Assembly: GCA_017476545.1 (NCBI GenBank)
Contig: JAFUZP010000014.1
Span: 46,882-110,881 of the forward strand
From: Alloprevotella sp.
Lineage (GTDB): Bacteria; Bacteroidota; Bacteroidia; Bacteroidales; Bacteroidaceae
Length of the DNA: 64,000 bases
Direction of reading: 5' to 3'
Shown: in pieces, positions 50,329-59,284 of the stretch
How positions within the stretch are numbered: position 1 is the stretch's first letter
How the letters are laid out: the number at the start of each line of letters is the position of its first letter
Program-made: the position numbers and the translations under genes
Notes under the pieces: model-generated
Database searches by the model: none
The model's input: only the letters and a program-made list of their open reading frames with translations
Told to the model about the DNA's origin: nothing

Positions 50329-51225
50329 TTACTGCTTCTCTTTGATGCCAGCGAGCTTTACGCGGAATTTCAGGTTAGAGAAAGCGGGCATCGGTCCCTG
50401 CGGTGCTGCGCCGTAAGCCTTGTCATAGGGGATGTAGATTTCCCACTCGCTGCCTACCGGCATAGCCGTCAGTGCGAGGCGCATACCCTCAATCATGCCG
50501 TTTACCCCCATCTCAACAGGTTTCCCGGGCTGGCGTGCAATTGTCGAATCGAACACGGAGTCGTTCATGAGGCGGCCTTCGTACTCCATCAGTATGCGGT
50601 CGGTTTCTGCCGGCTTGGCTCCCGTGCCTGCTACCAGTTCCTTGTAGTAAACGCCCTGTCCGAGTTCCTTCACGCCTTCCTCCTTGGATTTTTCCTGCAT
50701 CCAAGCGAGCGCAGCCTTTTTCTCATCGGCGAAGCGCTTCTCCAGGGAGCGTTCGAGGTAAGCGGCCGTGCGCTGGTTCAGGTCCATCGAGGCGGTTTGC
50801 GGATTTACCAGTGCACTATCTAGCTTGAATGCCCCGCGTTTCTTCAGCGCATCGGCGAATCCCGCAAGAAAATTCTTCGTGCTAAGATGCGTTGTCGTAT
50901 CGCCGGCGAATACTCGCGCCTCCATACCGGGCAGCATCTGCATGGTCGTTTGCAAACCAGCCTGCAAACCGAGGTAATAAGCCTGCTTCGCTTTGTCCTC
51001 ACCCACGAGAGCGCCGTCCTTCATACCACGGAGGAAGTCGTCAATGTGTGTGGAGTCGATACCCATCTGCAGGAAGTAGTTTTCCACACCCTGCGTATTA
51101 GACATACCCAGCTCGTAGCTGATGGTGTCCACGTCCGTGGCCAAGTCGGGCTTCACCGCGCCGCCGTTGCACGCGGTCAGCGAGACAATCGCAGCCGCAG
51201 CTGCGAAAAAGAAGATTTTCTTCAT
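50329..51225 (-). CDS. FKBP-type isomerase lipoprotein, divergent active site
   Basis: 298 residues. The lipoprotein signal ends VSLTAC with Cys19. A helical N-terminal part (DTISYELGMSNTQGVENYF, LGLQAGLQTTMQ) precedes an FKBP domain from about residue 190: GVYYKELVAGTGAK, EYEGRLMNDSVFDSTIARQPG, VNGMIEGMRLALTAMPVGS, DKAYGAAPQGPMPAFSNLKFRVKL. The pocket Trp of VIxGW is replaced (MIEGM), and GERGAG is replaced by GAAPQG, so isomerase activity may be reduced and a chaperone role is possible. It lies between two other FKBP genes. Confidence 0.88.
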   Translation of the reverse strand: MKKIFFFAAAAAIVSLTACNGGAVKPDLATDVDTISYELGMSNTQGVENYFLQMGIDSTHIDDFLRGMKDGALVGEDKAKQAYYLGLQAGLQTTMQMLPGMEARVFAGDTTTHLSTKNFLAGFADALKKRGAFKLDSALVNPQTASMDLNQRTAAYLERSLEKRFADEKKAALAWMQEKSKEEGVKELGQGVYYKELVAGTGAKPAETDRILMEYEGRLMNDSVFDSTIARQPGKPVEMGVNGMIEGMRLALTAMPVGSEWEIYIPYDKAYGAAPQGPMPAFSNLKFRVKLAGIKEKQ

Positions 51226-51249
51226 GCTGTTGTTTGTTTTATTAGTTGG

Positions 51250-51834
51250 TTATAGTACTTTTATCAGTTCTACATCGAATACGAGGGTGGCGTAGGGCGG
51301 GATACTGCCCCCTGCGCCGCGTTCACCATAGCCAAGGTTGTAGGGTATGAAGAAGCGGTATTTCGCCCCTTCCTGCATGAGTTGCAGCCCTTCGGTCCAG
51401 CCTTGGATTACACCGTTCAGCGGGAAAGTCGCTGGTTCTCCACGGCGGTAGCTGGAGTCAAATACCGTTCCGTCCGTGAGTCGTCCCTCGTAATGGCATC
51501 TCACCTGGTCCGTTGCGGTCGGTTTCCGCCCCGTCCCTTTTTCCAGCTCCATGTACTGCAAACCGCTGGCCGTCGTGACGACGCCTTCTTTCCCGGCGTT
51601 CTCCGTCAGGAAGCGCTCGCCTGCTTCGCGCATGGCCTTGCCGTGTTCTTCCTCCTTATTGCGTATGAAGGCAGATACCGTGGCCTGCGCTTCTGCCGGG
51701 GTCAGCTCCGTATCCTCGCCGCCTAGCACTGCGTTCAACGCGCGCCCCAAGTCGGCCGTCTCAACCGCCTTCAAACCGAGCCCCCGGAGGTTCTCCGCGA
51801 GCACCATGCCCAAGGCATAACTCAATTTATCCAT
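51250..51834 (-). CDS. Cytoplasmic FKBP-type peptidyl-prolyl isomerase
   Basis: 194 residues with no signal peptide (MDKLSYALGMVLAENL). An N-terminal helical part, about 80 residues, resembles the FkpA/FklB dimerisation region. The FKBP domain (about 85-194) has TASGLQYMELEKGTG, CHYEGRLTDGTVFDSSYRRG, FPLNGVIQGWTEGLQLMQEG, LGYGERGAGGSIPPYATLVFDVELI, with a complete pocket. It resembles FklB. First of the three FKBP genes, with a promoter box at 51868-51875. Confidence 0.92.
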   Translation of the reverse strand: MDKLSYALGMVLAENLRGLGLKAVETADLGRALNAVLGGEDTELTPAEAQATVSAFIRNKEEEHGKAMREAGERFLTENAGKEGVVTTASGLQYMELEKGTGRKPTATDQVRCHYEGRLTDGTVFDSSYRRGEPATFPLNGVIQGWTEGLQLMQEGAKYRFFIPYNLGYGERGAGGSIPPYATLVFDVELIKVL

Positions 51835-51867
51835 ACTTTAATCTTTCTTAATTAGCGAAACTGCGCG

Positions 51868-51875
51868 CAAAAGTA
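51868..51875 (-). promoter_or_regulatory. -7 box for the FKBP gene cluster
   Basis: The minus strand reads TACTTTTG, 33 bases before the ATG at 51834. It lies back to back with the sirtuin box at 51890-51897. Confidence 0.5.
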
Positions 51876-51889
51876 CAACTATTTTTCCA

Positions 51890-51897
51890 TACCTTTG
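51890..51897 (+). promoter_or_regulatory. -7 box for the sirtuin gene
   Basis: TACCTTTG matches TAnnTTTG, 28 bases before the ATG at 51926. Confidence 0.5.
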
Positions 51898-51925
51898 CTA
51901 TGGTTAATATTTAATAAAGCCTAAA

Positions 51926-52636
51926 ATGGGAAAAAAGAAACTTGTCGTACTGACTGGTGCCGGTATAAGTGCCGAGAGCGGATTCGAGACTTTCCGCGAC
52001 GCGGGAGGGCTGTGGGAAAAATATTCCGTGGAGGACGTCTGCACGCCCGCAGGCTTCAGGCGAGATCCGGACTTCGTGAACGGATTCTACAACGGGCTGC
52101 GGCGGCAGCTTCTCTCCGCAGTGCCTAACGCCGGACATACCACACTGGCCGCCATGGAGCGCGATTTTGACATCGATGTCATTACGCAGAACGTGGACGA
52201 CCTGCACGAGCGCGCCGGAAGTTCCCGCGTGCTCCATCTGCACGGCGAACTGATGAAAGTGTGCAGCTCGCGCGACAAGGACGACCCGCGCTACATCCGC
52301 ACGCTCCCCGCCTCCGCTCCAGAGGTGTGTCCCGGCGAGTTGTGCGCTGACGGCTCACCCCTCCGCCCGTGGATAGTCTTCTTCGGGGAGTCTGTCCCCC
52401 AGCTTGATGCGGCGGCGGAGCGAGTGCGGCAGGCCGACGCCTTTGCCGTTATCGGCTCCTCCCTGAACGTCTATCCCGCCGCAGGCCTTGTCCGCTATGT
52501 CCCCGAGGGGGCTCCAGCCTTCCTCATCGACCCGAAGGAGGTGGACGTCCCCGCCTTCCTGCCAGTCCGCGTCATCCGCGACGTGGCCTCAACTGGTGTC
52601 CCGCGCCTTTGGGAAGCCCTGAAAGAAATATGCTGA
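51926..52636 (+). CDS. cobB: NAD-dependent protein deacylase, sirtuin family
   Basis: 236 residues, typical of bacterial CobB. It removes acetyl or other acyl groups from lysines using NAD. The NAD pocket has LTGAGISAESGFETFRD and ITQNVDDLHERAG; the catalytic His is in HLHGEL. VFFGESVP and IGSSLNVYPAAGL are also typical. The usual four zinc cysteines are incomplete: the first pair is CSS, and the second is CPGELC. Zinc loss is common in Bacteroidota sirtuins. The gene stands alone, with array 6 downstream. Confidence 0.92.
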   Translation: MGKKKLVVLTGAGISAESGFETFRDAGGLWEKYSVEDVCTPAGFRRDPDFVNGFYNGLRRQLLSAVPNAGHTTLAAMERDFDIDVITQNVDDLHERAGSSRVLHLHGELMKVCSSRDKDDPRYIRTLPASAPEVCPGELCADGSPLRPWIVFFGESVPQLDAAAERVRQADAFAVIGSSLNVYPAAGLVRYVPEGAPAFLIDPKEVDVPAFLPVRVIRDVASTGVPRLWEALKEIC

Positions 52637-52677
52637 GCGCGGCAGGGCATCCGATGCCTCTCCCTCTCTCTTTTTCG

Positions 52678-52765
52678 TACCCCTACGGTTAGTCGTTCTT
52701 AGCCATAGGGTCAGTTCGCCGTAACCCTAGGGTTAGTTTTTCTTACCCCTATGGGTAAGTCCGCC
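52678..52765. repeat. 22-bp intergenic palindrome array 6 (4 units, forward orientation)
   Basis: Units start at 52678, 52700, 52722 and 52744. The third is a perfect TAACCCTAGGGTTA with spacer GTTTTTCT; the second spacer is GTTCGCCG. A stretch across units two and three is identical to one in array 7. The array lies in the 319-base gap between the co-directional sirtuin and glutathione peroxidase genes. Confidence 0.9.
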
Positions 52766-52866
52766 AAGCTCTCGGCGCGGGCCGGATTGAGTCCGGGGAT
52801 GCCGGCTGTACACAGCCGGAGCACGTGTTGCCGGACGCTCCCGGATGCGTTTTTTCCGACCCGTTT

Positions 52867-52897
52867 TTTGCCGTTCGGGGGCTTCTCCGTACATTTG
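52867..52897 (+). promoter_or_regulatory. Promoter of the glutathione peroxidase gene
   Basis: TTTG (52867-52870), 19 bases, then TACATTTG (52890-52897); a full match to the Bacteroidota promoter layout, 58 bases before the ATG. Confidence 0.75.
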
Positions 52898-52955
52898 CAG
52901 CAGTAAAGGCTCCTGTTGAAAGGGGCGGAAGTTTTCCAAACAGTACTGTTACGGA

Positions 52956-53564
52956 ATGAAAAAGCTGTTCCTCGCCGCGCTCTGCGCGGTATCACTCGCT
53001 GCCGCCGCGCAGCGGAATGTTTATAAGTTTGAGGTGGAAGATGCGCAAGGCGGGCGTTTCCCGCTCGCGTCGCTGCGTGGGAAAGTCGCGCTTGTGGTCA
53101 ATACGGCGACGTTGTGCGGCTTCACGCCGCAGTATGCCCCTTTACAGGAACTTTATGCCAAGTATGCCGGGCGCGGCTTCATCGTGTTGGACTTCCCGTG
53201 CAACCAGTTCGGCGAGCAGGCTCCGGGGACAGCGGACGAGATAGCCGAGTTCTGCGAGCTCAACTACCATACCACATTCCCGCAGATGGCCAAGGTGGAA
53301 GTGAACGGCCCGGGGACAGCCCCCCTCTTCGCGTACCTGAAGCGGAAACAGGGCTTCCACGGCTTCGGAACAGGGCAGATGGCGGAACTGCTGGACGGCA
53401 TGATGCGCAAGCAGGACGCGGCCTATGACAAAAAACCAGACATTAAGTGGAACTTCACGAAGTTCCTTATAGATAAGCGCGGCCGCGTGGTGCGTCGCTT
53501 CGAACCGACGGAGGACATGTCCGTAGTAGAGGCTGAGGTCATCCGGCTGTTGGGTAAGAAATGA
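52956..53564 (+). CDS. Exported glutathione peroxidase-family protein
   Basis: 202 residues. Signal peptide 1-19 (ends AAAAQ), then a full thioredoxin-like glutathione peroxidase domain: VVNTATLCGFTPQY with peroxidatic Cys54, DFPCNQFGEQAPG with the catalytic Gln, and IKWNFTKFLID with the catalytic Trp and Asn. Cysteine replaces selenocysteine, as in most bacteria. It should reduce hydroperoxides, probably with thioredoxin-like donors rather than glutathione. Export is unusual for this family and suggests peroxide defence in the periplasm. Own promoter. Confidence 0.9.
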   Translation: MKKLFLAALCAVSLAAAAQRNVYKFEVEDAQGGRFPLASLRGKVALVVNTATLCGFTPQYAPLQELYAKYAGRGFIVLDFPCNQFGEQAPGTADEIAEFCELNYHTTFPQMAKVEVNGPGTAPLFAYLKRKQGFHGFGTGQMAELLDGMMRKQDAAYDKKPDIKWNFTKFLIDKRGRVVRRFEPTEDMSVVEAEVIRLLGKK

Positions 53565-53639
53565 CCGTCTCTCCCGTCCGGCCATGCGGAGACATGGCGG
53601 TGTGGCAACGACAGTTTGACTAAAATAAGAATGACCGAT

Positions 53640-55400
53640 ATGAAAAAGTTTTTTATCTTGCTCCTCCTGCTTCCGCTGGGCTTCCGTGCCGCAGCGGAAG
53701 AGGTAGAGACCACGCTGGGCTACTGTGCCGGGGCGGATGCCTTGACGGCACAAACCGCGAACATCGGCGTGGCGGGAACCCGCATGAGTGGGGCTATCCG
53801 CCTCCCGCGCGAGACTATGATGCGCTATCAAGGCGGACGCGTAACGCGCATCCGCTTCGCTTTGGCCGGAAACGGTGCGGAGAACTGCTCTGTATGGCTG
53901 CGCAGGCAGCTTGGGGAGCGGAGTGCCGTCGTGCAGAGCGTACCGACAGTTTCCGCCGGCTGGAATGAAGTGGAGCTTAACAAGCCGCTGGACATTGACG
54001 GCGAGGAGCTCTATGTGGGGTTCACGGCGCAGCAGACGACCGATGCGAAGCTGTTATTGCATACGGGCGTTGCGGCAGCGGACGCTGCGTGGGTGGCCGA
54101 GGGCAATAATTGGGCGAGCTACTACAACTTCGGCGTGGGCGCGTTGCTCATTGAGGCTGTGGTGGAGGCCGACATCAAGGACTATGACTTGGGCGTTATT
54201 ACCCTTCAGGCACCCGTTCTGCAAGCTGCAGGTGCAGAGAGCGTACTGCCCGTAACTTGCGAAGTGGAGAATATGGGTCGGAACGCCGTGGAAGGATTCC
54301 GCGCCACGTGCTCTGTGGACGGTGTGGTCGTAGGGAGAGAAACTTTTAACGCGTCTTTGCAACCGGCAGAGGTGCTACCGTTCACGATGGATGCTGCGAT
54401 AACAAGTACGGAAACGGGCGCGCATGAAGTCCAGGTGGCGGTTGAGCCGCTGTCCGGCACGGATGAAAAGGCCGGGAACGATGTGCGGACGCAGACATTC
54501 TACCTTTACGGCGAGGAGGACTGCCGCTCACGTCACGTCTTGCTGGAACATTTTACGTCCATACCCTGCGTCCAGTGTCCCGCAGCTGATGCCATGATTG
54601 AGGGTGTCGTGAGCCAGCGCAGCGACATCATCTGGGTGTCGCACCACGTGGGCTATCGTGACGATGAACTGACCCTTGAGGCAAGTCGCGCTTACACTGC
54701 TTTCGGCGTGACGGGTAACCCCGAAGTGATAATCGACCGCCGCACGCAAGCCCTTCCCGAGACGGGGGCAGTGCCCGCTTTCCCGGCAAACGGGCTCTCG
54801 GCAGCCGGCTTTGATGCCCTCCTGACCACTAATGCGGAGCGTCCGGCCTTCGTCGCTATTGACGTAGATGTGGAAGTAGAAGCGGATAACGTCCGGGTTA
54901 GCGTGACGGGCGATGCCGTCGGTTTCTTCCAAGACCTTTTCCCCGACCATCGGCTCAACGTATTCCTCGTTGAGGATGGCGTGCGGGCAAGAGTAGGGCA
55001 GGCAGGAAATCCGACAAAGTTCGTACACGACAACATCACCCGCGCCATCCCGACAGGCAGCCGGGGCGTACCGATCGCGTGGGAGGGCGGTTCTTTCGCC
55101 TATACCGCGACCGTTGGAGTTGAGGAGGGCTGGAAGACGGATGCGTTGCGCGCCGTAGCCTTCATCACATCGGGCGACAAGGAGCAGACGGCCTACCCGA
55201 CAGGGGAAGTCCTCAATGCGGCACAGTGCGCCGTTGCTCCCACAGACGGCATTGCGCTTCCCGCTGCGGAAACACAGGCGGCCGGCGCTACGGCCTATTA
55301 CGACCTGCAGGGCCGCCGCGTGACCCGTGGGGCAGGTGGGATTTACATCCGCAAGAGCGGGAAACAGACAGGAAAGATTTTTATCCAACAGACTAAGTAA
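53640..55400 (+). CDS. Omp28-related exported protein with thioredoxin-like fold and C-terminal tail
   Basis: 586 residues from the ATG at 53640 (MKKFFILLLL); ATG 53631 and a TTG at 53616 are less likely because they precede the signal peptide. Residues about 20-170 are beta-rich, about 180-290 a CARDB-like Ig domain (LQAPVLQAAGAESVLPVTCEVENMG). From about 298 an Omp28-type domain begins: LLEHFTSIPCVQCP with the CxxC pair Cys310/Cys313, then GNPEVIIDRR. The C-terminus (YYDLQGRRV, GGIYIRKSGK) carries the sorting-type tail. Its neighbour is the anchor-J/FN3 gene, eight bases downstream. Possibly a cell-surface disulfide or adhesion protein. Confidence 0.8.
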   Translation: MKKFFILLLLLPLGFRAAAEEVETTLGYCAGADALTAQTANIGVAGTRMSGAIRLPRETMMRYQGGRVTRIRFALAGNGAENCSVWLRRQLGERSAVVQSVPTVSAGWNEVELNKPLDIDGEELYVGFTAQQTTDAKLLLHTGVAAADAAWVAEGNNWASYYNFGVGALLIEAVVEADIKDYDLGVITLQAPVLQAAGAESVLPVTCEVENMGRNAVEGFRATCSVDGVVVGRETFNASLQPAEVLPFTMDAAITSTETGAHEVQVAVEPLSGTDEKAGNDVRTQTFYLYGEEDCRSRHVLLEHFTSIPCVQCPAADAMIEGVVSQRSDIIWVSHHVGYRDDELTLEASRAYTAFGVTGNPEVIIDRRTQALPETGAVPAFPANGLSAAGFDALLTTNAERPAFVAIDVDVEVEADNVRVSVTGDAVGFFQDLFPDHRLNVFLVEDGVRARVGQAGNPTKFVHDNITRAIPTGSRGVPIAWEGGSFAYTATVGVEEGWKTDALRAVAFITSGDKEQTAYPTGEVLNAAQCAVAPTDGIALPAAETQAAGATAYYDLQGRRVTRGAGGIYIRKSGKQTGKIFIQQTK

Positions 55401-55408
55401 TAACCACA

Positions 55409-58312
55409 ATGAAGACTTTAGTAACAAAAAACTTGGCGTTGCTGGCACTCAGCCTCGCCTTCATCCTCCCCGCAGCGGGGCAGGAAGCCATCACGCCGCC
55501 GTGGAGCACGGACTTCGCTAATGCGGCGGATTTCGAGGCCTTTACGGTTATCGATGCAAACTCCGACGGTAAGACATGGCAATACGATGACTTCGCGTTT
55601 GCCGCGTTCTGCTCCCGTGACGAGAAAGCCGACGACTGGCTCATCACGTCCGGCGTGTCACTTGAAGCCGGCATGACGTATGAAATGGCTATCACCGCAG
55701 CCGCTTACCGTAGCGGCGTGACAGAATCCTACACCGTCTATATAGGAAGTGCGCCTACAGCGGCGGCCATGACGCGCCAACTCCTTGCCGGAACGGCTTC
55801 CTCCGAGGATATGGCACAGGAAACGGTGACGTTCAACATGGAGACCAGTGGGGTATATTACATAGGCATACACTACAACACTTCCGATGTGGCCTTTGCC
55901 GGCAGCCTCTCTGTCGGTAGCCTTACCCTCTCGGGTAGCGTCAATAGCGCGCTTCCCACGGCTGTGACGGATTTCTCCCTGCAGGCAGGGGAAAAAGGCG
56001 CGCTGACAGCCAGTCTTTCCTTCCGTGCGCCGACAAAGGACATGGGTGGTAACGCGCTTTCCGGCCTGACGAAAGTGGAGGTTAGCCGTGACGGTAGCAT
56101 CGTGCGGACCTTCAATGCCCCGGCACCAGGTGCCGCGTTGTCGTTTGAAGATACGGGGCTGAGTAACGGCCTGCACCGCTACAGCGTCGTGGCCGCTAAT
56201 GCGGAAGGCGAGAGTGAGGCCGTGACGGACAGCGTATTTGTAGGCGTGGATGTCCCCGCCGCACCGCAGAATTTCTATGCGACCTTGGCGGACGGGCGCG
56301 TGACGCTTACTTGGGATGCTCCGACCATAGGGAAAAATGGTGGCTACATCGATACCGACGCTATTTCCTATACCGTGCGGAACGCGAAGAATGCGGTAGT
56401 CGCAACAAATTTGACCGCGTGTACGTTTGAAGATACACCGGAAATTACAAGCGCACAGGCCGTGATATATTATTATCTGACCGCACAAACTGTTGCTGGT
56501 ACAAGTGACCGTGTCCGCTCCAATATGATGGCGACAGGCGAACCTACCGGCCTGCCCTTCTTCGAGTCCTTCCCTAACGGGCGGCGCAGCACGTTCTGGG
56601 TTTCCGACTATGACAAGATGGCGCGTTTCTGGCCGCTTTCCGTCGGTAGTGACGCACAGGATGGTGACAGCGGTGTGCTTTGTTTCAATGCAATGGAGGG
56701 CAATGAATGGTCGCGTTACTTCTCCGGTCCCATCACTTTGCAGGGAACAACAAATCCTACCCTGACGTTCTATCTTTTCTACATAGACCCTTCTAACGAG
56801 GTTCTCAACGTAGAGGTGTCCAGCAACGGGGGTGAGTTCCAGACGGTGCAGCAAATATCGTTCGCGGACGCTACGGGTGCCGGGAAGTACACTAAGTTTA
56901 GTGTTCCCTTGAAGGACTACATCAATGCCGATTACGTGCAGATAGGTTTCTCCAGCTATACGACGACTGCTTACAGCCTCCTCTATCTTGACAACCTAAG
57001 CATACGTAACGTCGTTGAACATGACCTGTCCGTGCAGCAGTTCACCCCGGCGCGTGACCTCAAGGTAGGCGAGCAGCGCACCTTTACCGTTACTGTAAGC
57101 AACCTCGGGACGGCGGAAGTTCCCGCCGGAGCCTATACCGTAGAACTCTATGGGGCTGTCCCCGATGGCACTTTCCGCAAGTTGGCATCTTCCAACGGGC
57201 GGGCTATGGCATCCGAAGCTTCGCGTAACTACCTCCTCAACGCAACGGCAGACATTAATCTGGCTGAGGAGACGGAGGTCTATGCGCTCATCAATTATGC
57301 CGATGACGGTGACCAAAGCAATAATCGCTCGGCCTCAGTCCGCCTTACCGTACATCCAAATTACTATCCCGTCCCCACTAACTTGCAAGCTGCTGGCGGT
57401 GCCGGCACTGCAGTCGCCCTCAGCTGGGACGTACCCGCCGCACCCCGCACAACAGACGGAAGCGTGACGGAAGATTTCGAGGCCGCGCCGGACTTTTCCA
57501 TCAGCGATTTTGCCGACTGGACGCTCTATGACGGCGACAAAGGCAACACTTACGGCATCACGATGGGGGGTGAGTTCGTTTATTTCCCCAACAATGGCAG
57601 CGAAATGGCCTACATCGTGATGAATGCCGGTACACTTGGGCTGCCTTCCCAATGGCACGCTCATAGCGGATCGAAGGCACTGGCATCCATGTCCACAGCC
57701 AGCGAAAACGACAACTGGCTCATCTCGCCTCAGCTCAGCGGCACAGAGCAAACCATATCCTTCTACGCCAAGAGCGTAACCGCCGAGTACCCCGAGCGTT
57801 ACCAGGTGATGTATTCCACGCTTGACGTATCACCGACGAGCTTCCGCGCGCTTGACGACGCAGTAATCCTACCTGCAGAATGGACGCTCTGCGAGCACGA
57901 ACTGCCTGAAGGGACGAAATATTTTGCTATCCGTAGCATCCGTGAGAACGGATTCGCCCTGCTTCTTGACGACGTGACGTTCTGTCCCGACAGTCTCGCC
58001 GCCCGCGACCTCATGCTCGTGGGTTACAACGTTTACCGCAACGGCGAGAAGCTCAATTCCGCCCCGCTGAGTGAGCCCTCTTACACGGACGGTTCGGCTC
58101 CGGAGGATGCCATATACCGCGTTACGGCAGTCTATGAGGAAGGCGAGTCCGCGTACTCTAACGAGGCTGTCATCGGGTTCGTCGGCATACAGCTGCCTAC
58201 GGGCAGCACTGGCGCCACGGCTACGGGTACCACATTCGACCTGCAAGGGCGCCGCGTGGTACAGCCCGGTAAAGGTATCTACATACAAGGCGGGCGCAAA
58301 GTGCTGCGTTAG
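55409..58312 (+). CDS. Large exported choice-of-anchor-J / fibronectin III protein
   Basis: 967 residues with a signal peptide (1-25, ends PAAGQ). Order of domains: anchor-J-like (about 26-185, DDWLITSGVSL), an FN3 module (about 190-285), a second FN3 (DVPAAPQNFYATLADGRVTLTWDAP), a second anchor-J (PFFESFPNGRRSTFWVSDY), a CARDB-like domain (about 530-640, DLKVGEQRTFTVTVSNLG), an FN3 (PVPTNLQAAGGAGTAVALSWDVP) and a third anchor-J (ENDNWLISPQLSGTEQTISF). It ends TFDLQGRRV, GKGIYIQGGRKVLR. The composition recalls hemagglutinin/adhesin proteins of Bacteroidales. No protease motif. Probably an adhesin or scaffold co-expressed with the Omp28-like protein. Confidence 0.78.
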   Translation: MKTLVTKNLALLALSLAFILPAAGQEAITPPWSTDFANAADFEAFTVIDANSDGKTWQYDDFAFAAFCSRDEKADDWLITSGVSLEAGMTYEMAITAAAYRSGVTESYTVYIGSAPTAAAMTRQLLAGTASSEDMAQETVTFNMETSGVYYIGIHYNTSDVAFAGSLSVGSLTLSGSVNSALPTAVTDFSLQAGEKGALTASLSFRAPTKDMGGNALSGLTKVEVSRDGSIVRTFNAPAPGAALSFEDTGLSNGLHRYSVVAANAEGESEAVTDSVFVGVDVPAAPQNFYATLADGRVTLTWDAPTIGKNGGYIDTDAISYTVRNAKNAVVATNLTACTFEDTPEITSAQAVIYYYLTAQTVAGTSDRVRSNMMATGEPTGLPFFESFPNGRRSTFWVSDYDKMARFWPLSVGSDAQDGDSGVLCFNAMEGNEWSRYFSGPITLQGTTNPTLTFYLFYIDPSNEVLNVEVSSNGGEFQTVQQISFADATGAGKYTKFSVPLKDYINADYVQIGFSSYTTTAYSLLYLDNLSIRNVVEHDLSVQQFTPARDLKVGEQRTFTVTVSNLGTAEVPAGAYTVELYGAVPDGTFRKLASSNGRAMASEASRNYLLNATADINLAEETEVYALINYADDGDQSNNRSASVRLTVHPNYYPVPTNLQAAGGAGTAVALSWDVPAAPRTTDGSVTEDFEAAPDFSISDFADWTLYDGDKGNTYGITMGGEFVYFPNNGSEMAYIVMNAGTLGLPSQWHAHSGSKALASMSTASENDNWLISPQLSGTEQTISFYAKSVTAEYPERYQVMYSTLDVSPTSFRALDDAVILPAEWTLCEHELPEGTKYFAIRSIRENGFALLLDDVTFCPDSLAARDLMLVGYNVYRNGEKLNSAPLSEPSYTDGSAPEDAIYRVTAVYEEGESAYSNEAVIGFVGIQLPTGSTGATATGTTFDLQGRRVVQPGKGIYIQGGRKVLR

Positions 58313-58368
58313 CGGATGATGACACCCCGAACAGGTAGAAATAACGCATAGATTATTAAAAAAAGAAT

Positions 58369-59058
58369 ATGACAAAGAAAGGACTGCTGCACGCCTGTGC
58401 AGCACTCGCACTGGCAGTAACAGCCGCCAGCTGCACGAAGAAAATGGAACAGACGCCCGCCGAAGCAAATGATAATGGCAAGGCTCAGTTGAAGCAAGTG
58501 GAGGGGCGCAAGAATTTTGGCAAGGAGGGAATCATCACTCCGCTACCCTGCATAATGATTGCCACCTACGATGCTGAGGGCAACCCGGATGTCATGATGG
58601 CGGCATGGGGCGGTCAGTGCGGTCACAACCTCATTGACTTCAACCTGTCCCCGCAAAAGACGACGGACAACATCCGCTTGAAGAAGGAATTCACCGTGAG
58701 TTTCGCCGACGCACGTACTGTGAAAGAGTCCGATTACTTCGGTATCGTTTCCGCTAATGACGTGCCCGATAAAGTGAAGCGTGCAGGGTTCACCGTCCGT
58801 CGCGCACCGAATGTGGACGCGCCCATCATCGAGCAATATCCGCTGACGCTGGAGTGCCGCGTTGTTGAGATGTCGGAAAACGGTCGCGTTGTCGGCGAAA
58901 TCATCAACATGAGTGCCGATGAGAGCATCCTGAATGCCGAGGGGAAAGTGGATCTCGCCAAGTTGCAGCCCATTATCTACGACTCATCAACCAATGCCTA
59001 CCGCGTTGTGGGTGACAGCGTGGGTACCGCGTGGAGCTCGGGCAAGGTCTTTGAATAA
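58369..59058 (+). CDS. Flavin-reductase-like lipoprotein
   Basis: 229 residues. The signal ends TAASC with probable lipid Cys22. The mature part resembles flavin reductase-like FMN-binding proteins: PCIMIATYDAEGNPDVMMAAWGGQCG, FNLSPQKTTDNIRLKKEFTVSFADART, DYFGIVSANDVPDKVKRAGF, YPLTLECRVVEMSENGRVVGEI. Such proteins normally work in the cytoplasm with NAD(P)H, so a lipoprotein version implies a bound flavin and another electron donor outside the cytoplasm. It lies 56 bases after the anchor-J gene. The fold call is by pattern; the activity is open. Confidence 0.75.
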   Translation: MTKKGLLHACAALALAVTAASCTKKMEQTPAEANDNGKAQLKQVEGRKNFGKEGIITPLPCIMIATYDAEGNPDVMMAAWGGQCGHNLIDFNLSPQKTTDNIRLKKEFTVSFADARTVKESDYFGIVSANDVPDKVKRAGFTVRRAPNVDAPIIEQYPLTLECRVVEMSENGRVVGEIINMSADESILNAEGKVDLAKLQPIIYDSSTNAYRVVGDSVGTAWSSGKVFE

Positions 59059-59102
59059 GGATTGCGCCAGACGCGCCAGAACACGCAGGCGAAAAGTGAT
59101 TG

Positions 59103-59133
59103 CAGGGCCGGGACAGGAATGTCGCCGGCCCTG
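59103..59133 (+). terminator. Hairpin after the flavin-reductase-like gene
   Basis: CAGGGCCGG (59103-59111) pairs with CCGGCCCTG (59125-59133), and the inner GACA/TGTC continues the stem to a GGAA loop with one bulged G. TTTCG follows. Probable terminator of the Omp28 to flavin-reductase unit. Nothing else stands out in 59059-59284 apart from a weak -7 match (TATATTCG, 59243-59250). Confidence 0.55.
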
Positions 59134-59284
59134 TTTCGCTACTGTAGGGCAAGCCTCTACCGCGAGGCCTTCCTCCCGTTCCCGTTTGTAAAACATGGGG
59201 AATTTTCCCGCTTGTAAGCGAGGGCTTTCCCGAGATATGTGCTATATTCGCGCCAGACGCAAACCAATTAAAACTTAATCCATC

